Shown here: positions 1 to 6,386 of the stretch, one piece after another | Layout of the letters: the number at the start of each line of letters is the position of its first letter | How positions within the stretch are numbered: the stretch's first letter is position 1 | Source: an uncultured Eubacteriales bacterium | GTDB lineage: Bacteria > Bacillota > Clostridia > Oscillospirales > Oscillospiraceae | Length of the DNA stretch: 7,257 bases | Assembly (NCBI GenBank): GCA_905202605.1 | Contig: CAJKSU010000145.1 | Span: forward strand, 1 to 7,257 | Reading direction: 5' to 3' | Notes under the pieces: generated by a model | Seen by the model: only the letters and a program-made list of their open reading frames with translations | The model's database searches: none | Told to the model about the DNA's origin: nothing | Made by a program: the position numbers and the translations under genes

Positions 1-1020
1 CGTGTATGCAGAGACAACTTCCGAGAACCAGCCAATCCAGATCAGCAGCGCAGACAGAATGCCGTGGAGAAGTTTCCCGAAGAAATAGGTTCGTGTGGAA
101 AGGCCGCTCTTTCCGATAAAGGACAATACCTGACAGTGAACCGACAGCCCCGCCCAGCCCAGAATAAAGGCTGCCATGCAGAGCCTGCTCCCAAGGCTTC
201 CCGCCATATCCCGAAGGCTCCAGACCCCGGAGGTCATTTCAATGGCCCCGGAGAGCAGACTTTCCGCCATGGCCTGACTCAACTCCAGACAGCCCAGTAC
301 CTTTGACAGCAGGAATGCCAGCCATGTGATCACGCCGGTGAGGAATAACAGCCGGATGACCACCGTAAAGAAAATCACAAAGGCGCAGATATTCAACGTG
401 GAGGAAAAGGCGTCCCTGACGGCGCTGATAAATATCTCTGTCAGGCTCCGGTCTGAACGGCTGGGAGCCGCTGCCTTTGCGTGGGTCACCGTACCTTTTC
501 CGTAAAAGCGGAAGCAGATTCCCACCAGAATGGAGGCAGCCACGTGCGCTCCGTAGAGCCATAGACCGGCAGCGGAGCTGGAGAAGATGCCCGCCCCCAC
601 AACGCCCAAAATAAACGCCGGGCCGGAGTTGTTGCAGAAGCTCAGGAGCCGCTCGGCCTCCTCCCGGCTGCACTGCCCGGACTCATAGAGGGCAAGGGCG
701 GTGCGCGCACCCACGGGGTAGCCCCCCACGATGCCCAGAAGAAACGCCCCGGCGCAGCTGCCGCCCACCCGGAACAGCGGCGCCATCAGCGGCTGCATCC
801 ACCGGCCCAGTGCGGCAATCAGCCCCAGCTCCACGCATAGGGTTGATACGACAAAAAAAGGAAATAGTGACGGCAGAATTACGTTGAAACATAGCTGCAC
901 GCCGTCTACGGCAGCGGCAACGGACTGCTTTGGAAACAGGATCAGGGCGGCAACCATCAACAGCACCGCCATGGAAAAGATCCCGTCCCGGAAGCGCGGA
1001 CGCCAGAGAAGCCTGCTCAT
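1..1020 (-). CDS. ylbJ: Sporulation integral membrane protein YlbJ (SpoVV), C-terminus cut by the window edge
   Basis: Reading the minus strand from the ATG at 1020-1018 gives 340 uninterrupted codons to base 1, with no stop, so the 3' end lies outside the window. The B. subtilis homologue is about 400 residues long. The protein is very hydrophobic, with a first membrane segment near residues 15-30 and several more after it. It carries the signatures I associate with YlbJ and its nucleoside-recognition/Gate-type transporter relatives: GIVGGYPVGAR at 96-106 and FCNNSGPAFILG at 128-139. In B. subtilis this protein was renamed SpoVV. It sits in the outer forespore membrane and is needed to move dipicolinic acid from mother cell to forespore; mutants have cortex defects. 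A strong Shine-Dalgarno sequence (GAGGTGAT, minus strand, 1031-1024) lies 3 bases before the ATG and fixes the start. The gene is transcribed away from yqfC. Family assignment is confident; the transport role is by homology. Confidence 0.93.
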   Translation of the reverse strand, partial: MSRLLWRPRFRDGIFSMAVLLMVAALILFPKQSVAAAVDGVQLCFNVILPSLFPFFVVSTLCVELGLIAALGRWMQPLMAPLFRVGGSCAGAFLLGIVGGYPVGARTALALYESGQCSREEAERLLSFCNNSGPAFILGVVGAGIFSSSAAGLWLYGAHVAASILVGICFRFYGKGTVTHAKAAAPSRSDRSLTEIFISAVRDAFSSTLNICAFVIFFTVVIRLLFLTGVITWLAFLLSKVLGCLELSQAMAESLLSGAIEMTSGVWSLRDMAGSLGSRLCMAAFILGWAGLSVHCQVLSFIGKSGLSTRTYFFGKLLHGILSALLIWIGWFSEVVSAYT

Positions 1021-1036
1021 GCGATCACCTCAGAAA

Positions 1037-1065
1037 AGAATATGCGCACGGGTGATGAAACTTGC
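1037..1065 (-). promoter_or_regulatory. Candidate sigma-E-like promoter for ylbJ
   Basis: On the minus strand, GCAAGTTT (1065-1058) and CATATTCT (1044-1037) are separated by 13 bases. Each matches about six of eight positions of the mother-cell sigma-E consensus as I recall it (GHATANTT and CATACAHT). ylbJ is sigma-E dependent in B. subtilis, which makes this site plausible. Against it, the predicted transcript start falls around 1030, at the edge of the Shine-Dalgarno sequence, so the leader would be extremely short. This is inference from weak motifs. Confidence 0.25.
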
Positions 1066-1086
1066 CTAAGGCGCATAGAGTGTTTC

Positions 1087-1095
1087 GGGGGTGAT
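1087..1095 (+). promoter_or_regulatory. Shine-Dalgarno sequence that sets the yqfC start
   Basis: GGGGGTGAT matches the anti-Shine-Dalgarno complement GGAGGTGAT at eight of nine positions and ends 3 bases before the ATG at 1099. It decides between this ATG and an in-frame ATG at 1042, which has no comparable site and would add 19 residues with no match to the family. The spacing mirrors that of the divergent ylbJ gene. Confidence 0.7.
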
Positions 1096-1098
1096 GGC

Positions 1099-1374
1099 AT
1101 GGGCTTGGATCCGAAGGGGCAGCTGCAGCGGGGCATGGAGCAGATGAATCTGCCCAGTCAGGTGATGGGCGCGTCTCTGGTGGAGATCACAGGGGGACGG
1201 CAGATCCTACTGTCCGGGCAGAAGGGCATCCGCATGTACAGCAACAGCGAGATCATTGTGGATCTGCCGGACTGCGCCGTGCGGCTCCGGGGGGAAGACC
1301 TTAGCATTGTCACCATGACAGCCCATGAACTGCTGATCCGGGGCTATCTTCGTGAACTGGAGTATATTCGATGA
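1099..1374 (+). CDS. yqfC: Sporulation protein YqfC (YabP/YqfC family)
   Basis: This encodes a 91-residue protein, close to the roughly 93 residues of B. subtilis YqfC. The body has the family's short beta-strand pattern: GASLVEITGGRQILLSGQKG around 24-43, then IRMYSNSEIIVDLP and a repeat-like LRGEDLSIVTM, ending in LLIRGYLRELEYI. There is no signal peptide or membrane segment, so a small soluble protein is expected. YqfC is made in the mother cell during sporulation in Bacillus, but its molecular function is not established. The start at 1099 is chosen over 1042 because of the strong ribosome site just upstream and the better family length. The stop overlaps the yqfD start by 4 bases (ATGA), so the two are probably translationally coupled, as expected for proteins that work together. 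Confidence 0.9.
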   Translation: MGLDPKGQLQRGMEQMNLPSQVMGASLVEITGGRQILLSGQKGIRMYSNSEIIVDLPDCAVRLRGEDLSIVTMTAHELLIRGYLRELEYIR

Positions 1375-2549
1375 CCGGTGCAAGGCTGCTGGGGCTGCGG
1401 GGAACAGTGCGGCTCCGGGTGACCGGTGCGTGTCCGGAGGATATTTTGACCGGGCTGGCTGCGGCGGGAGTTCGCTTTCGGGATTACCGAAGGGAGGACG
1501 ACCTGACGGCCTGCCTGACCATTTCGGGGGAAGCACTCCGGGAGGCAAGGCAGATCGGGAAAAAGACCATGTGCCAGATAGAGGTGGTGGAGACGTCGGG
1601 AATGCTTCCAACGCTCCAAGCTATGGGATGGCGGCTGCTGCTTCCGGTTTGGCTGGGGTTGCTGACGGTGTTTGTGTTCTGGGTGCAGGGGCATACCCTG
1701 TTCTTTCGGGTCAGCGGGAATACCACGATCCCGGATCAGGTGATTTTGGAGACGCTGGAATCCTGCGGGGTAGGCTTCTTTACGCCCGTGGATTCCATTG
1801 ATTTGAATCTGCTGAAAAACCGGATGCTGTCCCAGCTTCCAAACCTGCGGTTTGTGACGGTCAATACCCATGGCGGCGTGGCGGAGGTGATCGTCCGGGA
1901 ACGGGAGGAGAAGCCTGTGATCTCCGGCAGCGCCGCGCCTGCCAATATTCTGGCGGCAAAGGACGGGCTGATTACTTCTGTGACCGTCACCGGCGGTACC
2001 CCGGAGGTGCGCCCCGGTGATTTGGTGACGAAAGGGGAGGTGCTGGTGTCCGGGGTGACCAATCTGGACAAGACCGTGATGGTGACCAGAGCCGAGGGCG
2101 AGGTCTATGCCCGCACATGGAACCCGGTGGAGGCCGTTCTGCCGGAGGAAATGACGTATAAGCAGGCAACCGGGCGAGAAACCAGAGTTTTTGCGGTAAC
2201 TTTCGGCAAAAAGCAGATAAATTTCTATAAAACCAGTGGAATTTCCTATGGTAACTATGATAAAATGACCACAGTAAAACCTCTGACCCTGCCGGGGGGC
2301 TATACCCTTCCGGTGAGCCTTACCGTCACGGTATTCCGGGAATATACGCAAAGGGCGCAGCCGATGGAATCAGAATCGGCGGAAGCCCTGCTGGAGATGT
2401 GCGTGCGGGAGCAGCTTTTGGGCGGCATGACCGCGGGGAGCATTCAAGGCATGCGCACGCGGCTACGGCAACGGCTGGGTTGTTACCATATGACCGGGAC
2501 GGCGGAGTGTCAGGAGGAAATCGGCGTGGCAGCCGAAATCAAGGATTGA
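1371..2549 (+). CDS. yqfD: Sporulation protein YqfD
   Basis: This encodes a 392-residue protein, close to the family norm of about 400. Visible layout: a polar N-terminal region (1-85), which I place in the cytoplasm; one strong membrane segment (about 87-107, LLLPVWLGLLTVFVFWV); a large extracytoplasmic part; and a C-terminal region (255-392) ending in a basic helix. Directly after the membrane segment, residues 110-180 look like a POTRA/FtsQ-type domain, with FFRVSGNTTIP followed by a strand pattern ending in VIVREREEKPV. Residues 192-250 resemble a lipoyl/HlyD-like barrel, with AAKDGLITSVTV then RPGDLVTKGEVLVSGV. YqfD is a sporulation-specific, sigma-E-class protein in Bacillus, once labelled a putative stage IV protein; its exact role is not known to me. 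It overlaps yqfC by 4 bases and precedes phoH by 12. Family call is firm; the subdomain reading is inference. Confidence 0.92.
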   Translation: MTGARLLGLRGTVRLRVTGACPEDILTGLAAAGVRFRDYRREDDLTACLTISGEALREARQIGKKTMCQIEVVETSGMLPTLQAMGWRLLLPVWLGLLTVFVFWVQGHTLFFRVSGNTTIPDQVILETLESCGVGFFTPVDSIDLNLLKNRMLSQLPNLRFVTVNTHGGVAEVIVREREEKPVISGSAAPANILAAKDGLITSVTVTGGTPEVRPGDLVTKGEVLVSGVTNLDKTVMVTRAEGEVYARTWNPVEAVLPEEMTYKQATGRETRVFAVTFGKKQINFYKTSGISYGNYDKMTTVKPLTLPGGYTLPVSLTVTVFREYTQRAQPMESESAEALLEMCVREQLLGGMTAGSIQGMRTRLRQRLGCYHMTGTAECQEEIGVAAEIKD

Positions 2550-2561
2550 AGGGTAGAGTCT

Positions 2562-3563
2562 ATGGCGGAACAGATTATTCATGCGGAGCGGATGGAGCAG
2601 ATCATCAATGTATTCGGTTCGCTGGACGAAAATATCAGGATCATTGAACAGGAGTTTGGCGTGACGGTATTAAACCGGGACACCGAGCTGAAGGTCAGCG
2701 GAGAGGACGAGGACGCTCAGCTGGCGGCAAGGGTTCTGGAAGGACTGATACAGCTGGCAGCCAAAGGCGAGGCCATTGGTGAGCAGAATGTACGCTATGT
2801 CGTTGGTCTGGTACGTGCAGGTCAGGAAGAAAAAATCTCGGAGCTGACCAAGGATGTAATCTGTATCACTGCCAAGGGGAAGCCCATTAAGGCTAAGACT
2901 CTGGGCCAGCAGCAGTATATGAAGGCCATTGAGCACAATACCATTACTCTGGGCGTCGGTCCCGCCGGTACAGGCAAAACGTATCTGGCGGTGGCGGCGG
3001 CAGTGGCGGCCTTCCGCGCCCGCGAGGTCAACCGGATTATTCTGACCCGTCCCGCTGTGGAGGCGGGAGAGCGGCTGGGCTTCCTGCCCGGAGATATGCA
3101 GAACAAGGTCGATCCCTATCTCCGCCCTCTGTATGACGCACTGTTTGAAATGCTGGGAACAGAAAGCTATAATAAATATCTGGAAAAGGGCAACATTGAG
3201 GTTGCGCCTCTGGCCTATATGCGCGGACGCACGCTGGATGACAGCTTTATCATTCTGGACGAGGCACAGAACACCACGCGGGAGCAGATGAAGATGTTCC
3301 TGACCCGGCTGGGCTTTGGCTCCAAGATTGTCATCACCGGCGACGTGACCCAGATCGACCTGCCGGGGGATAAGGTCAGCGGCCTCAAGGACGCCGTTCG
3401 TGTGCTGGACGGGGTGGAGGATATCGCCATCTGCCGCCTGACCGCGCAGGACGTGGTGCGCCATGTGCTGGTGCAGCGGATCATTACCGCCTATGAAAAG
3501 GCAGAAGCCAAACGGGAAAAAGCCCCTCAGGGGAGAACTTATAAAAGGACGTATCAGAAATGA
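2562..3563 (+). CDS. phoH: PhoH-family P-loop ATPase
   Basis: This encodes a 333-residue protein of the usual length for PhoH/YbeZ-type proteins. After an N-terminal domain of about 100 residues comes the conserved QQQYMKAIEHNTITLGVGPA run. It is followed by the Walker A motif GPAGTGKT (133-140), the RPAVEAGERLGFLPGD signature (163-178), the Walker B motif FIILDEAQN (229-237) and ITGDVTQIDLP (258-268). All the ATPase motifs are intact. The family is related to superfamily I helicase cores and is thought to act on RNA; in many bacteria it is encoded beside YbeY and may cooperate with it in rRNA or RNA maturation. The role is not settled, and the name comes from phosphate regulation in E. coli. 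A Shine-Dalgarno GAAGGG (2548-2553) overlaps the yqfD stop. The end overlaps ybeY by 4 bases. Confidence 0.96.
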   Translation: MAEQIIHAERMEQIINVFGSLDENIRIIEQEFGVTVLNRDTELKVSGEDEDAQLAARVLEGLIQLAAKGEAIGEQNVRYVVGLVRAGQEEKISELTKDVICITAKGKPIKAKTLGQQQYMKAIEHNTITLGVGPAGTGKTYLAVAAAVAAFRAREVNRIILTRPAVEAGERLGFLPGDMQNKVDPYLRPLYDALFEMLGTESYNKYLEKGNIEVAPLAYMRGRTLDDSFIILDEAQNTTREQMKMFLTRLGFGSKIVITGDVTQIDLPGDKVSGLKDAVRVLDGVEDIAICRLTAQDVVRHVLVQRIITAYEKAEAKREKAPQGRTYKRTYQK

Positions 3564-4054
3564 AGCATCAAATTTCCGTGCATTCCGACATTCCACACAT
3601 CAATACCCCTGCGCTGACGGCGCACATCAAGCGCTGCATCCGCGGGGCGCTGGAGCAGGAGGGGGTCACGGTTCCCTGCGAGATCAATGTCCTGCTCACC
3701 GATAATCCCGGCATTCGGGAGATTAATCGGGAGCTTCGGGACGTAGACCGGGAGACGGACGTGCTGTCCTTCCCCATGTTTGAATTGACACCGGGAGAGT
3801 TTCCGGAGGACGTTTCCGACCTGCTGGATCCCGGCTCCAGCCTATTGCCATTAGGGGATATGGCGCTGTCGGTGGAGAAAATCAAATCTCAGGCGGAGGA
3901 GTTCGGACATAGTCAGGAGCGGGAGACCGGCTACCTGACGGTGCATTCTGTGCTGCATCTTCTGGGCTATGACCATTTGGACGAGGGGCCGATGAAAAAG
4001 CAGATGCGTGCCAGAGAAGACGCCATCATGGAATACCTGAATATCCCCCGATAG
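3560..4054 (+). CDS. ybeY: Endoribonuclease YbeY (rRNA maturation factor)
   Basis: This encodes a 164-residue metal-dependent RNase involved in 16S rRNA 3'-end maturation and late 30S quality control. The zinc-binding H-x3-H-x5-H motif is complete: HSVLHLLGYDH at 129-139, with His129, His133 and His139. The other family landmarks are present: INRELRDVDRETDVLSFP (55-72) and LGDMALS (98-104). Between these lies a 25-residue acidic loop (about 73-97), longer than in E. coli and of a kind often seen in Firmicutes. The start overlaps the phoH stop (ATGA), with AAAGGA (3544-3549) as ribosome site, so coupled translation with phoH is likely. Pairing with phoH upstream and era downstream fits a ribosome-biogenesis group. 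The yqfF/pgpH gene found between phoH and ybeY in Bacillus is absent. Confidence 0.96.
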   Translation: MKHQISVHSDIPHINTPALTAHIKRCIRGALEQEGVTVPCEINVLLTDNPGIREINRELRDVDRETDVLSFPMFELTPGEFPEDVSDLLDPGSSLLPLGDMALSVEKIKSQAEEFGHSQERETGYLTVHSVLHLLGYDHLDEGPMKKQMRAREDAIMEYLNIPR

Positions 4055-4063
4055 GAGCAGAAC

Positions 4064-4543
4064 ATGGAGGAAGGGAAAAAGCTGCTTCGCTCCTTTGGCT
4101 ATGCCTTCCGGGGCATCGGCTGGGCGATCCGTACCCAGCGGAATCTGCGGATTCATCTGGTGGCTGCCTGCTATGTGCTGCTGTTTGCGTGGATCATGCG
4201 CATGTCACTCACCCATGTCTGTCTGGAGCTGCTGTGCTGCATGGCGGTGATCTCTCTGGAGCTGGTGAATTCTGCGTTGGAGCGCATCTGCGATGGGATC
4301 ACCACGGAGAAGCGTCCGTGGCTCCGGGACGCCAAGGATGCGGCGGCGGGGGCGGTATTGGTTTCCGCCATTGGCTCGATGCTCTTGGCGCTGGTGATCT
4401 TTTTCGGGGGCGGCTATCTCAGTCAGGTGCAAAGGACCTTTGCGGAATATCCGATCTCATGGATCACAGCCATTCTTTTGATCCCAATCGGCGGAATATT
4501 TGTTTTTCTTCCGTCTAACATACAACGAAATCAGAAAAAGTGA
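4064..4543 (+). CDS. dgkA: DgkA-family lipid kinase (probable undecaprenol kinase) with extra C-terminal membrane segment
   Basis: This encodes a 159-residue integral membrane kinase. The family's core signatures are clear: an amphipathic N-terminal helix with FGYAFRGIGWAIRTQRNLRIH (11-31), the catalytic ELVNSALERICD (66-77) and DAKDAAAGAVL (89-99). Membrane segments lie at about 32-46, 50-66 and 93-115. In B. subtilis the homologue phosphorylates undecaprenol, feeding the lipid carrier for peptidoglycan, and diacylglycerol is a poor substrate; I infer the same here from the Firmicutes context. After the normal end of the core there is an additional hydrophobic stretch at about 131-149 (ISWITAILLIPIGGIFVFL) and a short basic tail, making the protein roughly 35 residues longer than the Bacillus enzyme. 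The ribosome site AGGAG lies about 8 bases before the ATG. The gene is 9 bases after ybeY and 10 before era. Confidence 0.92.
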   Translation: MEEGKKLLRSFGYAFRGIGWAIRTQRNLRIHLVAACYVLLFAWIMRMSLTHVCLELLCCMAVISLELVNSALERICDGITTEKRPWLRDAKDAAAGAVLVSAIGSMLLALVIFFGGGYLSQVQRTFAEYPISWITAILLIPIGGIFVFLPSNIQRNQKK

Positions 4544-4553
4544 GGAAACGCTT

Positions 4554-5453
4554 ATGAATATTACCAAATCGGCTATGGTGACCATTGCGGGCCGCCCCAA
4601 TGTGGGAAAGTCCACCCTGACCAACGCGCTGGCGGGGGAGAAGATCGCCATTGTCTCCAATAAGCCCCAAACCACCCGCAACCGTATCTCTGCGGTAGTG
4701 AACCGGGACGATACTCAGATTGTATTTATGGACACGCCCGGCTATCACAAGGCACGGAACAAGCTGGGTGATTACATGGACAACGTGGTCAAGGAGAGCA
4801 TCACCGACGTGGATGCGATCCTGCTGCTGGTGGAACCCATCGCTTCAGTTGGCACTCAGGAATCCATTCTCATTGACAGCATGAAGGACGCCGGAATCCC
4901 GGTGATCCTGGTCATCAATAAGATCGACACGCTGGAGAATAAAGAGCAGCTGTTCCCGGTAATCGCTGCCTATTCTCAGGCCATGGACTTTGCTGCGATC
5001 GTACCGATCTCCGCCCGAAATCGTGAGGGGATCGACGAGTTGTTTGACGAGGTAAAGAAGTATGCCGCACCCGGTCCCCAGCTGTTCCCCGACGGTATGG
5101 TAACCGACCAGCCGGAGAAGCAGGTCATGGCGGAGATCATCCGGGAAAAGCTCCTGTGGTGTCTGGATCGTGAGGTTCCCCATGGCACGGCGGTGGAGAT
5201 CGAGAAGTTCTCGGAGCGGGAGGATTCCGGCATCATCGACATTGAAGCGGTGATCTACTGCGAAAAGGCCAGCCATAAGGGCATTATCATCGGCAAAAAC
5301 GGTGCGATGCTGAAAAAAATCAGCACCATGGCACGGAACGACTGCGAAAAATTTATGGGTACCAAGGTGTACCTTCGCTGCTGGGTGAAGGTTAAGGAGA
5401 ACTGGCGGGACAGCGATTTCCTGCTGAAAAATTTCGGTTATCGGGACCAATAA
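4554..5453 (+). CDS. era: GTPase Era
   Basis: This encodes a 299-residue GTPase of normal Era length that binds the 3' end of 16S rRNA and assists 30S assembly, acting at the same rRNA end as YbeY. GTPase motifs: G1 GRPNVGKS (13-20), switch I region NKPQTTRNRI (36-45), G3 DTPG (60-63), G4 NKID (122-125) and G5 SAR (153-155). The C-terminal KH domain is intact, with the REVPHGTAVEIE entry (206-217) and the RNA-binding GKNG loop (247-250) within KGIIIGKNGAMLKKI. The ATG at 4554 is chosen because GAGGAA (4542-4547) lies 6 bases upstream and the protein then begins MNITKSAMVTIAGRPNVG, as expected. An in-frame TTG at 4500 would overlap dgkA and add an unsupported extension. The ribosome site overlaps the dgkA stop codon. 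The cdd gene that precedes era in Bacillus is missing. Confidence 0.97.
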   Translation: MNITKSAMVTIAGRPNVGKSTLTNALAGEKIAIVSNKPQTTRNRISAVVNRDDTQIVFMDTPGYHKARNKLGDYMDNVVKESITDVDAILLLVEPIASVGTQESILIDSMKDAGIPVILVINKIDTLENKEQLFPVIAAYSQAMDFAAIVPISARNREGIDELFDEVKKYAAPGPQLFPDGMVTDQPEKQVMAEIIREKLLWCLDREVPHGTAVEIEKFSEREDSGIIDIEAVIYCEKASHKGIIIGKNGAMLKKISTMARNDCEKFMGTKVYLRCWVKVKENWRDSDFLLKNFGYRDQ

Positions 5454-5507
5454 CTGCCGGGTATGGGACGATTCCCACGGCGGATACTATATGCGGAGGA
5501 AACAGCG

Positions 5508-5603
5508 ATGAATCTGGAGGAACTATGGGCGGCGTTTGAGGCATCGGGCGCGCCGGAGGACTATCTTAGCTATGCCAAAGCTGCGCATCAGGCCGAGGCC
5601 TGA
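5508..5603 (+). CDS. yqzL: Very short YqzL-like protein between era and recO
   Basis: A 31-codon reading frame with a strong Shine-Dalgarno (GGAGGA, 5495-5500) 7 bases before its ATG. The product begins MNLEELWAAFEASGAP and continues EDYLSYAKAAHQ. The pattern of Trp and Phe four residues apart, a small-Gly turn, then a Tyr-Leu-x-Tyr motif matches what I recall of YqzL-family proteins. These sit at exactly this place, between era and recO, in Bacillus and many clostridia. The function is unknown. It has no membrane segment or cysteine and is probably two short helices joined by a turn. It is shorter than the B. subtilis protein of about 47 residues. Position, ribosome site and motif together make it likely to be real; the family call rests on pattern and synteny rather than a search. 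Confidence 0.75.
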   Translation: MNLEELWAAFEASGAPEDYLSYAKAAHQAEA

Positions 5604-5626
5604 CCGGCGCAGTCTACATACACGTT

Positions 5627-6376
5627 ATGTTTTACACGACCAAAGGGCTGATTCTGCGGGAGACTCAGTATAAAGAAAGCGATAAGCTGCTGGACGTGCT
5701 CACCGGAGATATGGGACGGATCACCGTCAAGGCGCGGGGCGTCCGGCGGAAAAACAGCCCCCTGAGAAGCGGCTGTCAGCTCCTGTGCTACAGCGAGCTG
5801 ACCCTGTTTGAAAAGAACGGCTTTTATACCGTCAACGAGGCGGAGCCGCTGGAGATGTTTATGGGGCTGCGGCAGGACATTGAGCTTTTATCCCTAGGCT
5901 CCTATTTTGCCCAGCTGCTTTCCTGCATCTCCGATCAGGATCAGGTCAGCCCGGAGCTTTTGTCTCTGGGACTCAACAGCCTGTATGCGCTGGATCAGCT
6001 GAAAAAGCCCCAGCCGCTGGTCAAAGCGGCCTTTGAGCTGCGGCTTATGGCGCTGGCGGGGTACTATCCGGAGCTGTCTGGCTGCGCCGTCTGCGGGGAG
6101 GAGAACACGCGGTTTTTCTGCTTTCAGGAGGGCGGCATGCTGTGCGAGGACTGCCGGAAGGAGCTTTGCACCCAAGATGGGGTGCAGCTTAGTCAGGGTG
6201 TACTGGATGCCATGGAGCATATTCTGCACTGCCCGGCAAAGCGGCTGTTTTCCTTTACCCTGCCGGAAAAGCTGCTGAAGGAGCTGGGTGCGGTCACAGA
6301 GCGATATCTGCTCTGTCAGCTGGATCAGAGCTTCTATGCTCTGGACTTTTACAAACGATTGTTTACCACATCATGA
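5627..6376 (+). CDS. recO: DNA repair protein RecO
   Basis: This encodes a 249-residue recombination mediator that helps load RecA onto SSB-coated single-stranded DNA, with RecR, in gap repair. The N-terminal OB-fold (about 1-78) opens with the typical FYTTKGLILRETQYKESDKLL run and contains MGRITVKARGVRR (29-41). The C-terminal helical domain carries the LRLMALAGYYPELSGCAVCG segment and a complete four-cysteine zinc site (Cys153, Cys156, Cys173, Cys176). The protein start matches the family. However, no good Shine-Dalgarno sequence precedes the ATG: the 23 bases after the yqzL stop read CCGGCGCAGTCTACATACAC and then GTT. Translation may therefore depend on ribosomes finishing yqzL, or be weak. 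Upstream in the same frame I see no better ATG, GTG or TTG start. Confidence 0.95.
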   Translation: MFYTTKGLILRETQYKESDKLLDVLTGDMGRITVKARGVRRKNSPLRSGCQLLCYSELTLFEKNGFYTVNEAEPLEMFMGLRQDIELLSLGSYFAQLLSCISDQDQVSPELLSLGLNSLYALDQLKKPQPLVKAAFELRLMALAGYYPELSGCAVCGEENTRFFCFQEGGMLCEDCRKELCTQDGVQLSQGVLDAMEHILHCPAKRLFSFTLPEKLLKELGAVTERYLLCQLDQSFYALDFYKRLFTTS

Positions 6377-6386
6377 GGAATCGAGA

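Noticed and set aside
1..1020. Apparent breaks in the left-hand minus-strand gene, because only short unrelated frames show up there when complete reading frames are required.
   Set aside because: A codon-by-codon reading from 1020 to 1 is open throughout and gives a continuous YlbJ protein. The gene is simply cut by the window edge, not frameshifted.
2186..2280. An A+T-richer patch inside yqfD, including TATGAT at 2256-2261, which resembles a vegetative -10 box and could serve phoH.
   Set aside because: No matching -35 element is found at suitable spacing, and the patch encodes ordinary Lys/Asn/Tyr-rich YqfD sequence. It is too weak to annotate as a promoter.
1344..2351. A 335-codon open frame on the minus strand opposite yqfD, and a similar 308-codon frame opposite phoH (2670-3596).
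   Set aside because: Both lie fully opposite well-recognised genes. The translations are rich in His, Gln, Arg and Pro with no recognisable motif, as expected for the reverse strand of G+C-rich coding sequence.
4500..4553. An in-frame TTG at 4500 that would lengthen Era by 18 residues.
   Set aside because: It lies inside dgkA, has no ribosome site and adds residues with no place in the Era family. The ATG at 4554 has a good Shine-Dalgarno sequence and gives the normal length.
5457..5480. A small inverted repeat after the era stop: TGGGA-CGAT-TCCCA with partial CCG/CGG flanks.
   Set aside because: The stem is only 5 base pairs with a bulged extension and no T-run follows, so it is not supported as an intrinsic terminator. 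It may be chance.
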